Assembly (NCBI GenBank): GCA_045110315.1
Contig: JBGCFY010000044.1
Coordinates: 1-64,000, forward strand
Direction: 5' to 3'
Length of the DNA: 64,000 nucleotides
DNA from: CALFBG01 sp045110315
GTDB lineage: Bacteria; Bacteroidota; Bacteroidia; Chitinophagales; Saprospiraceae
Part shown: piece by piece, positions 18,545 to 31,600 of the stretch
Position numbering within the stretch: the stretch's first letter is position 1
Layout of the letters: the number at the start of each line of letters is the position of its first letter
The notes under the pieces: model-generated
Told to the model about the DNA's origin: nothing
The model's input: the letters and a program-made list of their open reading frames with translations, nothing else
Database searches by the model: none
Made by a program: the position numbers and the translations under genes

Positions 18545-19078
18545 TCACCCCGTAGTTAAAATTTCTTTCACTTTTCGTTTTGCCCTACTCAATTGCGATT
18601 TTGAAGTCGCTTCGGTTATCCCTAAAATATCACTGATTTCTTTATGATCATATCCCTCTAAAAGGTATAATGAGAATACAACTCTGTAACCGGTTGGAAG
18701 TTTAAAAATAGCTTGGTTGATCTTGTCGACAGAAAGTTCGCGACGTTCTACAGTGGCTTCCGCAACCTTTAGCTTTCCATTATCATTTAACGTTTCAAAA
18801 TGCAACGTTCTCTTCTTTAAAAAATTAATACAATTATTAATTACAATTCTTTTAATCCACGCCCCGATCGAAGACTTATATTGAAAGCTATCTAGTTTTG
18901 AAAACACATCCACAAAAGAGTTTTGTAATAAATCTTCTGCATCCAATTCATATTTTACCATACGCAAACAGATACTATACATCCCTTTAGCGTAAAGACG
19001 ATATAGTTCAAATTGAGCCGATCGATTGCCCCTTTTGCAAGATTCAACGATTTCTCGGTGTGTGTTGCTGTATTCCAC
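18545..19078 (-). CDS. ECF RNA polymerase sigma factor
   Basis: A 177-residue sigma-70 family protein with region 2 (about 20-90: ELDAEDLLQNSFVDVFSKLDSF, then IGAWIKRIVINNCINFLKK) and region 4 (about 120-175: LPTGYRVVFSLYLLEGYDHKEISDILGITEATSKSQLSRAKRKVKEIL). Regions 1.1 and 3 are absent, as in ECF factors. It is the first gene of an operon with a probable membrane anti-sigma factor and a DUF4097 protein. I did not find a matching promoter motif upstream of its own start. Confidence 0.92.
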   Translation of the reverse strand: MEYSNTHREIVESCKRGNRSAQFELYRLYAKGMYSICLRMVKYELDAEDLLQNSFVDVFSKLDSFQYKSSIGAWIKRIVINNCINFLKKRTLHFETLNDNGKLKVAEATVERRELSVDKINQAIFKLPTGYRVVFSLYLLEGYDHKEISDILGITEATSKSQLSRAKRKVKEILTTG

Positions 19079-19148
19079 CTGGTCTGTATGTATTCTCTTT
19101 TATGGTAAAGACATTCCCCTCAGAAAAGGGTTGCACGATAAAATACAA

Positions 19149-19180
19149 AAAAGGAATATCGCGATGGCAATATTCCTTTT
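19149..19180 (-). terminator. Terminator of the adhesin-PorP-OmpA gene cluster
   Basis: Perfect 11-bp arms (AAAAGGAATAT, 19149-19159, with 19170-19180) and a 10-nt loop, followed on the minus strand by TTTTTTGTATTT. It begins about 20 bp after the stop codon at 19202. Confidence 0.85.
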
Positions 19181-19201
19181 GTAAATTCTTATGTTGATTT
19201 T

Positions 19202-21268
19202 TTAATCTTTCTTATCAATAATCTTTGGTGCGTTATCCTCGTACTCTACCTGTATTTGATTATTAATTTTAGTGACGTAAACTTCCGTTCTACGATTATA
19301 CTGATGTTCTCCTTCTGTACAATCTACTCCGTCTGTACAACGATTTCGGAGTTGTGTTTCTCCAAAACCAACGGCTTTTACTCGACTGGCACCAATTCCG
19401 CGTGATAACAAATATTGCTTTGCAGCGTCTGCTCTACGTTGAGATAGTTTTCTATTATAACGCGTACCTCCTCTAGAATCAGTATGAGAACGAAGTTCAA
19501 TTTCCATACTAGGATAGCGCTGCATCATCGCTAATAATTCATCTAATTCACGTGCTGCCCCTGTACGAATATAAGATTTATTGAAATCGTAATAAATTTT
19601 TTCTAAGACGATCATCGTTCCAGCATTAATTGTATTTGGCGCAGAAGTAGTCTCATTACCCATTGGCTTTAGCAATACTTCTTTAGTTAAAGAGTTAAGA
19701 TTGTTATCCGCCGTAATACTCGTAGTAATACTTGCATAACGCTCTTTCACGCCCGTCAAACGATAACCGCAACCAGGTGCCATACAGTAACTGAAACTAC
19801 CTTGATCATTGGTAACGATCGCTTCCTCGGTTCCATCACATTCATTAACTATTCTAACAACTGCATTGGGAATAATCGCTCCGTCTCGGCTATTCTTAAC
19901 TACTCCAGCCAAAGTATTACAACTGGTTTTTTCCAATGGAATAGAAATCAAAATTTCTCCTTGATTTCCGATGGTGGAATAAGCCATCTCATTATTTCTG
20001 TATCCTTCTTTTTCTACGACGATCAAATACTGTCGTTCTCCTAAAAAAGGATAATTTGCTTCTCCTTCTACATTTGTAATCCGATCTGGATCACCGAGTG
20101 CACCAGCATCTTTTCGAATTAATTTAAAGACTAATTCTGAAGAACCTTCCGTTACTGGAAGTAACACCGCTTCGTAAAGACTATTCCCTCCTCCGATAAA
20201 TCCATCTTGTGTTTTTTCAAAAACCCTAACCGTTGCATTTCTCAATCGCTCTTGTGATTTTTTGTCAAAAACAACCAAAGTCGCATCAATCATATTGGCT
20301 TTTGTATTTCCAAAAATACCATTCTCAGCCGTAAAACGATAGATATCGTCTTTACCTGCACCGCCACTTCTAGCAGAAGTAAAATATCCCGTTGTTCCGG
20401 TAGGATCGAGAATCAAGCCTAGATCATCTTCCGAAGAGTTGAACGGTTCTCCCAGGTTATAAACAGTGATATTTGTCTCATCTTTTAAATCTGCAATAAA
20501 AATATCCAATCCACCACCTCCAGCAAGACCATTGGAAGAGAAGAAAAGGTTTCCACTACTGTGAATAAAAGGAAAAGCTTCATTCTTATCTGTATTGATT
20601 TTTGGTCCAAGATTTTTTGGCGTTGACCATTGCTCACCATTTTTTTCAACGACGTAGATATCCATTCCACCCATACCGCCAGGTCGGTCAGAAGCAAAGT
20701 ATAATTTTCGACCATCCGCAGATAAGGTTGGGTGTGCGGAAGAAAATTCTGCACTATTGAATGGCAATTCTTTTACGTTATCCCAATCCGCTTTTCCTTT
20801 CTGTGCCTCGTATATTTTTAACCTTGTTACGCCGTTAGAATCTGCTTTTCGCAATCCTTTTTTCATATTATTGCGAGTAAAATACATTACGTCGAAAGCA
20901 CGATTAAAAGTCACCGGACCTTCGTGTAAAGCAGAATTGACTTCAATAGAAAAAGATTTGGGATTAGCCGGTAAGCCACTCGCATCCATTTCTGCATAGA
21001 ATAATTCGAAGTAGGTTTCGTTAATTTTTTTATCCCTTACCCCATTCTTATAACGAGAAGTTGCGTAGACGATACCATTTTGATAATACGTTGGCGAAAA
21101 CTCAAGTTCGGTCGTATTAATCTGATTGGTATTGATCAATTTTACCTCTCCCCCCTTTTCATAAACCGTCTTCGATGATTTAGATTTGGAACTTTGTTGT
21201 GCTTGTGCATTAAAACTTATCAGGCTACAAAGTAAAATTAGATTTAGAATGTTATATATCTTCATCAT
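19202..21268 (-). CDS. OmpA-family protein with PD40 propeller repeats (PorE-like)
   Basis: A 688-residue exported protein (signal MMKIYNILNLILLCSLISFNAQAQ). Residues about 50-310 hold WD40-like PD40 beta-propeller repeats (AHPTLSADGRKLYFASDRPGGMGGMDIYV; FPFIHSSGNLFFSSNG; TGYFTSARSGG). Residues about 440-520 resemble a carboxypeptidase-regulatory beta-sandwich (GVVKNSRDGAIIPNAVVRI). The C-terminus (about 555-665) is an OmpA domain (YYDFNKSYIRTGAARELDELLAMM; RSHTDSRGGTRYNRKLSQRRA) that binds peptidoglycan. The layout resembles T9SS-linked PorE without its TPR start. Together with the PorP/SprF homologue upstream it probably anchors secretion or attachment of the adhesin to the cell wall. Confidence 0.88.
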   Translation of the reverse strand: MMKIYNILNLILLCSLISFNAQAQQSSKSKSSKTVYEKGGEVKLINTNQINTTELEFSPTYYQNGIVYATSRYKNGVRDKKINETYFELFYAEMDASGLPANPKSFSIEVNSALHEGPVTFNRAFDVMYFTRNNMKKGLRKADSNGVTRLKIYEAQKGKADWDNVKELPFNSAEFSSAHPTLSADGRKLYFASDRPGGMGGMDIYVVEKNGEQWSTPKNLGPKINTDKNEAFPFIHSSGNLFFSSNGLAGGGGLDIFIADLKDETNITVYNLGEPFNSSEDDLGLILDPTGTTGYFTSARSGGAGKDDIYRFTAENGIFGNTKANMIDATLVVFDKKSQERLRNATVRVFEKTQDGFIGGGNSLYEAVLLPVTEGSSELVFKLIRKDAGALGDPDRITNVEGEANYPFLGERQYLIVVEKEGYRNNEMAYSTIGNQGEILISIPLEKTSCNTLAGVVKNSRDGAIIPNAVVRIVNECDGTEEAIVTNDQGSFSYCMAPGCGYRLTGVKERYASITTSITADNNLNSLTKEVLLKPMGNETTSAPNTINAGTMIVLEKIYYDFNKSYIRTGAARELDELLAMMQRYPSMEIELRSHTDSRGGTRYNRKLSQRRADAAKQYLLSRGIGASRVKAVGFGETQLRNRCTDGVDCTEGEHQYNRRTEVYVTKINNQIQVEYEDNAPKIIDKKD

Positions 21269-21494
21269 GAGGATTTTAAAACTAATTGTTAAATAAAAGT
21301 CGTATTACCGCTCCGGTTAAGCAGATGTCCAAACTAGGATAAGAGACCTCAATTTTGAATATCTACTTACTGAACGAGGAAGTGATGCGACTTTATTTTA
21401 TTACTATCATCATAAATAAACAATAAGTGTTTGGACAAAAATGGGTATACATTTATCGGTGAAGGATTTTCGTGTAAATTGACTTATTTTTGAG

Positions 21495-21514
21495 CTTAAT
21501 CCTGCTGGATTAAG
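21495..21514 (-). terminator. Intercistronic hairpin between porP and the OmpA gene
   Basis: Perfect CTTAATCC / GGATTAAG arms (21495-21502, 21507-21514) with a 4-nt loop, in the 323-bp gap between the two genes. On the minus strand it is followed by CTCAAAAATAAG, without a strict T-run. It may attenuate read-through or stabilise the upstream message. Nothing else was seen in the gap. Confidence 0.5.
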
Positions 21515-21591
21515 TGATAAAACAAGGAAAAGTTACGCGGAAAGACTCAACGGGAATACTATTACTTATTTATGTCCGAGTACTTAAGTGC

Positions 21592-22545
21592 TTAGAAAAA
21601 CCTTGGATTGATAATATCTTCTCCTTCGGAAGTTCCAAAACAATATCTTACTACTGCTTCCACACTTCCATTACTGTATTCTTTAATTTCTGATAAAGTA
21701 ATATCGTATGACAATCCAAACAAGAATTGATCGGTCAATTGTGCCCCTAACAATAAGTCAAGAGATTCTCCACCTCCCGTAACGGTAGAACCACCTAAGC
21801 GATACGTCAACCCTACGGTGTATTTATCCATAAAAATCAAACTTGCGTTTACATCAACATCCAAAGGAGAGTTGTCAGCATATTTCATTAAAAACTGTGG
21901 TTGAAAATCTACCTTATCACTTAACGAAAATAATACACCCGCCATCATATAAATATGATCTACCTCTTTAGACTCTATGTCAGAGACTTCACTGAAGTCG
22001 ATACTATTTTTAAGGAATCTAGGAGCAGAAAGACCGATATAGAATCGTTCTGTGCTGTAGTATAATCCACCACCAAAGTTAGGTACATATTTACTTTTCT
22101 CTCCAACAGGAATACTGCCATCCGTTCCGATTGGTCGAGTGCCCACCAAACGGCTATCCGAATAGTCCATTCCAACGTAGCGAATAGAACCTTGGATTCC
22201 AATTCCTAACGTTCCTCTTCCCAAACGCAAACGATAAGCATACATCGCATCAACCGTCCAACGTTCCGAAATACCGATTGTATTTCTAGCAATATTCAAT
22301 CCTACTCCAATTCGTCGATTCAACAAGGGCATATTGAGGCTAACCATTTGTGTAGTAGGAGCACCTTCTAAACCAATCCATTGTGTTCGATAAATTCCAG
22401 TCAGACAAGTGGCTTCTCGACTTCCTGCATAGCCTGGATTAAGACCTAATTTATTATACATAAACTGGGTGTATTGCTGCTCTTGCTGTGCTATACCCAA
22501 CAAAAAAGCAAAAGAGAATACCGTTGTAAAAATTATCTTTTTCAT
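21592..22545 (-). CDS. PorP/SprF family type IX secretion membrane protein
   Basis: A 317-residue outer-membrane protein with a signal peptide (MKKIIFTTVFSFAFLLGIAQQ) followed by the family hallmark QQYTQFMYNKLGLNPGYAGSR. It is beta-barrel-like throughout, with strands such as IGVGLNIARNTIGI and TVGLTYRLGG. In Flavobacterium johnsoniae SprF is needed for surface display of the adhesin SprB, and the gene is usually next to the adhesin. The same arrangement here (adhesin upstream, OmpA-type protein downstream) predicts that this protein serves the giant adhesin. Confidence 0.93.
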   Translation of the reverse strand: MKKIIFTTVFSFAFLLGIAQQEQQYTQFMYNKLGLNPGYAGSREATCLTGIYRTQWIGLEGAPTTQMVSLNMPLLNRRIGVGLNIARNTIGISERWTVDAMYAYRLRLGRGTLGIGIQGSIRYVGMDYSDSRLVGTRPIGTDGSIPVGEKSKYVPNFGGGLYYSTERFYIGLSAPRFLKNSIDFSEVSDIESKEVDHIYMMAGVLFSLSDKVDFQPQFLMKYADNSPLDVDVNASLIFMDKYTVGLTYRLGGSTVTGGGESLDLLLGAQLTDQFLFGLSYDITLSEIKEYSNGSVEAVVRYCFGTSEGEDIINPRFF

Positions 22546-22626
22546 CTGTTTATTATTTATTTAATTTTGCGCTAAGTACAATCTTGATCCTAGCGAGAAT
22601 AGGTATTGCTTAATAATATTTTGAAA

Positions 22627-22659
22627 ATTGAGCAAAGTAGTCTAACTACTTTGCTCAAT
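22627..22659 (-). terminator. Perfect 15-bp intercistronic hairpin between adhesin and porP genes
   Basis: Arms 22627-22641 (ATTGAGCAAAGTAGT) and 22645-22659 are perfectly complementary with a 3-nt loop, starting 11 bp after the adhesin stop. Downstream on the minus strand is TTTTCAAAATATT. It probably terminates most transcripts from the very long adhesin gene or protects its 3' end. Confidence 0.7.
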
Positions 22660-22669
22660 CTATCATTGA

Positions 22670-25600
22670 TTAACGTTCGATCTGTAAGAAACCAGATGTT
22701 GGTTTTTCGCCATTTCCTAAGTCTACGACAAAGAAGTAAGTACCCGCAGGAAGATCTTCTCCGTTGTAAGTTCCTTCCCAATCGTTTTGGTATGGAGCAG
22801 AACGATAAACTTCATCTCCCCATTGGTTGAAAATAGCAACTTCGTTTCCTGGAAATTTACCCGTTGATAAACAAGGGATTTCAAAGCGATCGTTGATATT
22901 ATCATTATTCGGTGTGATGATCGTAGGAATGGTGCAACTAGCATCATCTCCTATTGTCAACGTCACTAAAGACGGAGTAGAACAATCATCAGGACAAGCG
23001 TTACTACAAACTTCGTAAGTAAATTCATCTACGCCTACATAACCTTGGTTCGGTAGATAGCTGTAGGTTCCATTTCCTAAGCTTAGCAACGTACCAAACT
23101 GCGGTTGACTAACAATGTCAATCGTGAAAGCCCCCGTTGGTAAATCATCATTTGTCGTTACATCTAACTGAATCGTTGTTGCAAATGGAACACTGAATTG
23201 ATCATCAGCAGTTACCGGACTTGTTTCAAAAGTGACAACAATATCATCCTGCGTAGTTCCACAAGAACCATTATCTAACGTCCAAGTGAAGGTGTAAACC
23301 CCAGGATTTAATCCAGTCACCGTTGTAATAGGTTGATTTGGTGCTACGATATTAACCATTGGATCATTTGACGTCCAAGTCCCTACACCGCTAGTTGGTG
23401 TCGCCGCTGATAATTGTATCGCACCTTGCCCACAATCGGTAAAGTCTTCCCCCGCATAAGCTACTACACTATTCTCTTCGACCGTAATAATTACTTGATC
23501 ATCGTCGAGTACTCCACAAGCTACTGTCGCTAACGTCCAAGTAAAGGTGTAAACACTTCCAGGTTGTAAATTCGTTACGGTAGTATTTGGATCAGCCGCA
23601 TTGGTAATCGTCACTCCTAATGCTTGTTGAGAAGCAGGTTGTGTCCAAGTTCCAACGGCTCCTGTACCAGAAGGAGTTGCATTCAGCGTGGTGCTATTTT
23701 CATTACATAAATTGATATTATCACCAGCTTCCGCTAATTCTCCTGTACTAATCACCGTGATGATCACATCATCACTGCTGTAGGCGCCACACGCTCCGTT
23801 TGAAAGTGTCCAAGTGAAGGTATAACTTTGACCAGAGGTTAAACCATTGATCGAAGTATTCGGTGCGGTTGGGTTAGCAATTACTGCCGTCGCTCCTCCC
23901 GTTTGTGTCCACGTTCCAGTACCAATTGTTGGCGCTTCTGCATTCAAGGTAGTAGAAGTTCCATTACAAATTTGCTCGTCTGTACCCGCAAAGGCTACTG
24001 TATTCGGAATCGTATTCATTTCTACTGCCGTAGGAATAGAGATGGTAGAAACACAACCATTTAATGCTGCCGTAGCGTAAAAGTCAAACGTTCCGTTCGT
24101 ATAGTTTGTAAAGTCCATTAAAGTAAAATTCAAACTGGTAGTTGGTCCACCAACTTGTGTACCCGTCGCAGCATCAAACCAGCTATAAGAAGCTCCTGGT
24201 GTTGCAGAAGCTGCGGTAACAGATAAAGTAACAGAAGCACCTGCATTATCAATGCAGATTGGACCATTATTAACTACTGTTGGAATACCTGGTGAAGGAT
24301 TTACCTCTACAAATACTGGTGCAGAGAAATTAGAAGCGCAACCATTAATGATGATGCGTACTTGATAAAGTCCTTCATTAACTTCCGTTGCACCTGGAAT
24401 AATTGGATTGAAAATCGACGAGTTAAATGCACCTGGTCCTGTCCACTCGTAAGTAGCTCCTGGAATAAAGGTAGTCGTCAACTGAATTGTTTCTCCTTCA
24501 CAAACTGGACCGTTATGCATTGCAAGCGGTGGTTCTGGTGTTGCAGAAACCGTAACGTTAATTGAATTCGATGGATTTGAAGCGCAACCATCTACGGTTA
24601 CGGCAACGGAATAATTACCCGCATTAATTCCAGTTACATTCGTAATCATCAAACTTGGTACTGTAGTCGTCTGTGTACCCAATGGAGTTGTCCAAGTATA
24701 AGTAACACTTGATCCAACGTAACCATTAGTTGTTAAAGCTAATGACTCTCCTTCGCATAAGAATTGATCCGCAGTAGTAATCGTTGGCGTTGTTGGTGCG
24801 TCTGATACATTTACTACTGTAGTTAACGCATTAGAAACACAACCTGCCGCATTTGTAACAATAACGGTATAGGAACCATTATCGAAAGAAGTACCCGTTG
24901 GTAACGTCGGCATACTATCCACAGAGAAAAAAGTATTTGGTCCAACCCATTCGTAAGTATACGTTCCTGGATCTGGTGGAAAAACACTCACGGCTAAGCG
25001 AATATCTTCTGCGCCAGTAACACAAGGAGAACCATCGTTACTAACGGCAGTAACCACCGGTGCCATTTGAATAGAAACAACCGTTGATCCTGTTCCGACA
25101 CAGCCATTAACATCCGTAATCGTAACTTTATAAACACCTCCATTTACTTGAGAGACATTTGGAATAACTGGATTTGGTAACGAAGACGAATAGTTGTTAG
25201 GTCCTGTCCACTGGTAAGTAGCTCCTGGGCTTGTTCCTACTGTAAGTTCAAGATTATCTCCTACACACAACGGACCATTGTTTGATGGTGCGAGCGTAAT
25301 TGGGTTTGTAATCTCTACGTTAATTGGTGTAGCAGGCTCAGAAGTACATCCATTTGCATCGACGCAAATAACCGTCCACATACCAGCATCGTAAGCGGTA
25401 TTTCCTGGAGGAATCGTTGTCGTATTTGTTGTTGTTTGTAATAAAGGATTAGAGGAGGACGAGGGACTATTACCATCCGGTCCTACCCACATATACATTT
25501 CACAAACTGAATTTGTATTTAAAACTAAATCATCTCCATCGCATAATGGCGAATTGCTCGTAATCGTAGGTTGAGCAGGCGCTGCATTAATTTGAATGGT

Positions 25601-28600
25601 AACGTTACCAGAGATTGTACAACCTGCAGTATTTGTTACCGTCAAGGTATAAACACCCGACACAAAAGTTGAAGCATTTTGAAGGACTGGAGGGAAAGCC
25701 GTACTTCCCATATAATTATTTGGTCCTACCCAAGCATAATCTGTCCAATCTGCCTGAATGTTATTAACAGATAGTACAACGTCTTCTCCTTCACAGCCTA
25801 CCGAAGGTGTCGCTGATAAGATTGGTTCTACTAAAGCTGCACCTCCATCTACACTGATGAATGCAGAAGCATCAGAAGTACAATCCTGATCTGCGATAAT
25901 TACGTAATATTCGGTTACTCCTGGATTAGAAGGGAACGTTATCGTTGGCGTTGTTGTCGTTGCTATCACTGGATCAATTCCTCCCGTTCCTACTTCGTAC
26001 CAAATCCAATTTGGACTTGTACCCGTGTAGCCAGAAGTTTCCGTTAAGGTTACCAAATCTCCAGGGCAACTAGGTGCGGTAGTAATCACTACCGTTGGTG
26101 TTGGTAACGTTGGTGTACCTACTGTAATATTGTACGTACAAGTTTCCGTATTACCATTTGCATCTGTGACGCCGTAAGTTACTGCGTATACACCAGGGCT
26201 TAAAGTTACTTCTGGTTCTGTACCGTCATTTGGAAATCCACTAAAACCAATTGTTGTTGGACCGTCTAAAGCATAAGCAATTGTAGTCGCAAAATATTGC
26301 AACTGCATATTCATTTGTGTATTTCCACCATCTTGAACGGTAGTTTCTGTACCGTTAAAAGTACCCGGTGCTACACAAGGATTGATTCCTTCATCATCAT
26401 TATTCCAATCTCCATCCGCACCAGCAGTAATTCCTGTAGTAACATTTGCTTCTGCAAAGAATTTAACTACCCCATCCGAAGCCCAAGCTAATAATTTTGC
26501 TTGTGGAATCGTGAAAGTTGTTGTTGTGAAACCTCCACAGGCTGGTCCCGCAGCAGTTTGTCCAAGGATGTTACCATCCTCATCAATAATAGTAAAGTAT
26601 TCATTGGTAGGATTATCAATATCTCCTTTTAAAGATACTGTAAGTGTTCCATCACTTACTGGCGGAGGAGTCGTTCCAAAGAAATCATGGAAAACATCAT
26701 TCGCGATAAAACCATCAATATTAGGATGCTCGGTGAAAGATAAAGTTTGTAATCCTGCATCATTATTATAATCGTTTCCGAATCCACAGTTATCAGAAAT
26801 TCCTGTTGGTAAAGGTAAGCTCACTATCTGCGGCGAACAATCTGCCGAAGGTACTGTGAAACTAGCTGGACAAGTAATGGTAGGATCTTCGTTGTCTTCA
26901 ACGGTTACGGAGTAACTGCAAGTTGCTTCATTACCCGCGCAATCTGTAGCGTAGTAAACAATCGTGTTGGTGCCCCCAGGAAGTGTTTCTGTAACGGCTA
27001 CGATTGGGTCAACAGCAATTCTTGTTCCTCCGTTAATACTATATTCATAATTGATTCCTAATGGACTCAATGTATTTAAATCAAAGGTACCCGTCACCGA
27101 GCTATTTCCACAAATATCATTAATTGCAAATTGACCAGGTTGATTCATTGGAATATTTGGAACTAAAGTAATGGTAATTTCTCCATCACTTGCCCAAGCA
27201 TTTACTTGACCAGGACTTAAGCTTGTAATTACAGTAGAAGAATTTCCACACTGTAATGGATTAGGAGGATTAGCACCATCGTTAGTTGGTAGTGTCGTTC
27301 CTAAATTTGTTCCATCTTCTCCTATGATTGTAAAGAATTCTGTAGGTTCTTCTCCATCTACATTATTTAAATCAATCGTTAAAAGGACAGGGAAAGTAAT
27401 AGAGTTTGGTGCCGTTGGTAATCCTGTAAAAGTTAAAACTACCGTATTCACTGGCAATTCAATATCACCTGGACTATTCGAAAAGATTGGTGAAGTTACT
27501 TGGAAAGAAGGCATTCCAACCGTATTATCACAAGCGTCAATCACTACCGGAGTAGCTAAAACGAAATCAGCTTGACAAACTCCAGGATCTGTGTCAACCG
27601 TTATATTAGAAGGACACGATGTAAATACTGGAGGAGAAGTATCTAAGATTCTAAAGGTAGCTGTAGACACTGCAGGGTTTCCACATTCATCCAAGACTAC
27701 AAAGTCAACCGTCGTAGATTGATATACACCAGGCATTGCCGTAGGGCACGTTGGACTATTCATTGTCGTTACTGCTGCACCAGCATAAGTACTTGGATCA
27801 TTTAAGGTATAAGCCCCTGGATCTAATGCGTACCATTGTAAAGTATTTTCTGGCGAGCAATTATCCGTTGCCGTTGCACCACCGTGTTCGGTAATCCATT
27901 CGTCAAAAATAGTCGTTCCCGTACTAGATGCACCACATTGTAAATCTACATCTTGTGCCATTCCTCCGGTAATGAAAACAGGAGCATCATTATCCTCTAC
28001 CGTAATCACTTGTACTTGCGTCGTTCGATTGCTACAAGCATCTTCTACAATCCACGTTCTTGTAATTACATATTCATTGGTGCAAGCCCCTCCCATAATA
28101 ACATCTGTAAAAGTAACAGAAGGGTTAGGATCACAAACGTCCATGATGTTCGTCGGTTGTCCCGTAACGTTTAGATTTCCCGCTTCATCACAATCAACGG
28201 TAGCTGGTCCCGGTACCGTAAAGGTCGGATCCTTTTTATCTTCTACCGTAATAATTTGCGTCGACATTACATTATTTCCACAATTATCCGTTGCCGTCCA
28301 AGTTCTTGAGATTACATAATTAAAGTCAGAACAAGCCCCCGTAGTCGTTTGCGTTGAACTTTCATTAAAAGTAACCATTGGAGCAGCATCACAATTATCC
28401 GTTGCCGTAACCATATTTGAAGCCATAGGAACCGAGTCACAAGAAATCGTAAGGTCACTAGGAACGTTAGCTAAGATTGGAGCAGTAAGATCTTGTACCG
28501 TAATCGTTTGTGAAACCGTATCTCGATTATCACAATCATCAACTGCAATCCAACGTCTCATTACGACGTAGTTGCCCGGACAGTTTCCTAAAGTTGTATC

Positions 28601-31600
28601 TGCTTCTAGCCCAACAAAAACGAAAGCATCGCAATTATCCGTTGCCGGAAGAATCGTTTCTCCAGGAACATTATTGCACTCGACCGTAACGTCTGCTGGT
28701 GCCGCAAAAATAGTAGGATCTGTTGTATCCGAAATAAAGAAGGTAGAAGTTGTCGTGGAAGAATTATCACAATCGTCTTCTACTCTAAAAGTAACTACGA
28801 TACTCCAATTACAATCGTTGGGCGTAACGAGTGGATAATTATTAAGATCACCAAAAACAACATTCGTAGCCATGTCGCCATCCGAAGTAACGTAATCAAA
28901 ATCTATCCATTGAGCCATGCTACAACCATCTGTTGCCATCGCGCCACCTTGACTATCAATCCAAGCCAAAAGAGAATTTATATCATCTACCCCATCACAT
29001 TCTTCGGTCTTATTAGAAGACGTCGGAAAAATTTGTGGAGAAATTTTATCTTGTAAAACATAATTTGCGGTTGTTGAAGCAGAAAGACCGCATTCATCCG
29101 TAACGGTAAAAACTACCGTTTGGGTAAAAGTATTTAAACAACCTTGTACGGGAGGACTTGCGACGAATGACCAATGTGTATCATCAATCGTTGTACAATT
29201 GTCCGTTGCGATCGCACCACCGTGTGTCGCTGCCCAATCCATTAAAGAAATACCATTTGGATCTTCACATTCTACGGTAATGTCAGTAGCCATCGTAGAA
29301 ATTGTTGGAGCAGTCGTATCCATGATAATGAAATCGGCAGAAGTAGTGCTCATATCATTACCACATTCATCCATTGCGACAAACTCATAAGTAAAGGTAT
29401 TGATCGTTCCATTACAAGATGGATTCATTCCAATCAACATATTCGTCCAAGTAACCATGTTGCAATTATCGGTTGCCATTGCACCACCATTATTATTTAA
29501 CCAAGCATTGAGTTCGGTTGTATTCCCTGAGCCATCACATTCTACCATCATATTAGCAGCCCCCATTGTAATTACGGGATCTGTATTATCTGTAATGGTA
29601 ATTAATTGAGAAGTCATCGTTGTATTACCACAAGCATCCGTTACCGTCCACGTATTAGTAATCGTTCCCGTATTTGGACAAGCACCCGTATTATCTAAAG
29701 TACTTTGTGCAAAAACAATATCTGCTGTAATATCTCCTTGACAAACATCCGTCGCGACTACTGTTCCAGCATCTCCCGGTACAGGATCGCCACATTCTAC
29801 GTTAACGGCCATTGGAACGCCTGTAAACATAGCGCCCATATTATCTTCAACGGTAATTACTTGAGTGGCTTGTGCTGGATTGCCACAAGCATCTGTTACC
29901 GTCCAAGTATTGGTAATCGTTCCGGTATTCGGACAAGCACCAACAACTAATGCACCTTGATTAAAACTTACCATACCAGAAAGATCACCTTCGCACGCAT
30001 CCATCGCCGTAATATTTCCTGGGTCACCAGGAACAGCATCCCCACAATTGATCGTTACTGCTACAGGAATATTTCCAAGTGTAGCAGGAGTAGTATCGTC
30101 TACAGTAACCATAGCACTATCAACTACGATATTGTTGCATTGATCCATTGCCGTAAAAACGACCATGGCACTTCCCGTTGCAGGACTACAACCTGCCGTT
30201 GTCAAACCAGCATAATTATTTGAAATAGATACATTACTACATTCATCATCAACCGTTCCACCACCGTTATTCATTAACCAAGCGGCAATCTCTCCATTAG
30301 GATCGGTCGTACCATCGCACTCCACCGTAATATCTTGAGCTTGCACCGTCCAAATAGGAGCTGTATTATCAATAACTTCAAAATCTGCATCTGAGGTAGA
30401 CGTATTACCGCAAGCATCTGCGTAAGCAAATCTTACTGTAACTAGTGCACCACAACCATTTGCTAATTGCGTTTGCAAAGCATTTTGAATCGCAGCTGGC
30501 GTGGTAGGAACCCCCGTTGTTAATTGTAGACTTGCCGTAATGTCACCCGTAGGTGTGCAGATATCCGTTGCAACAGAACCTGCTCTATTATTTAGCCAAG
30601 TTGTTAATTCTGTTATATTTCCAGTACCATCACAAATGACAATCGTATCTACTGCTCCCATAATAATATTAGGAGAGTTTGAATCATCCACCGTAAAGTT
30701 GATCGTTACGTCATCCGTATTACCACAACCATCCGAAGCGGTGTAAGTAACTGAAGCCGTGCCGGTATTACCACCACAACCTCCACTCAAGCTTGTAAAG
30801 TCGTTTGACCAAGTAACCATTCCACAATTATCGGTAACGGTTAAATTATCCTGTGCATAATTCATGATTTGTGTCATGGGATCAGAAGGAACACCAGTAC
30901 ATTGAATCGTTACAGAAGTGGTAGCTGGAGGTGTAATTACTGGATCATTATTATCTTCAACGGTATAAGTAACCGTAACGGAACTCATCAAACCACACTG
31001 ATCTGTTGCCGTAAAGACTACATCAACCGTTTCGCAATTTGTATTAATGGTAGCTGGAGCATCATCTGTAAGCGCGGCAAGACCACAACCATTATCAACG
31101 GCTGTAAATGCGGCACGTTGTGCTGCCAACCAAGTTACGTAATCTGCTGTTGCACAATCTTCCGTTGCGCCCATTGGATTTCCAGTAATGGTAGGAGGGG
31201 TAGAATCTCCATCTATCGTAATCGTTTGAGTATATTGACTTGTATTATTCGCGCCATCCGTCACGGTCCAAGTTCTGGTAAATGTTCCTCCGTTGCAAGC
31301 CGTTGGAGGAGTTGTTTCTCCATCGTAGGTAATTGTAACCCCATTGGAAGTTCCTCCGAAAGGTGGACAATTATCCGTTGCGACTAAGGTTGAGACGTTG
31401 GGTGCCATTGGTACATTTGCCATACAAGCGTAGGACGCGTCTGCGGGCATGGAAGCTAAATCAAATTCAGGATCCATATCGTCTACAAAATTAATTGTAA
31501 AAGTAAACGTAGAATCATTCCCTTGATTATCCAAGGCGAGATAAGTAATATCGACTACTTGACCAACGGGAATCGTGTCATTGACACTGTATCCACCAGT

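Noticed and set aside
22590..22947. Short minus-strand frames over the adhesin C-terminus and following hairpin
   Set aside because: Out-of-frame shadows of the sorting domain; they include the intercistronic hairpin.
30869..31387. 172-codon plus-strand frame inside the adhesin gene
   Set aside because: Antisense frame over a repetitive coding region with Cys/Arg-rich low-complexity translation.
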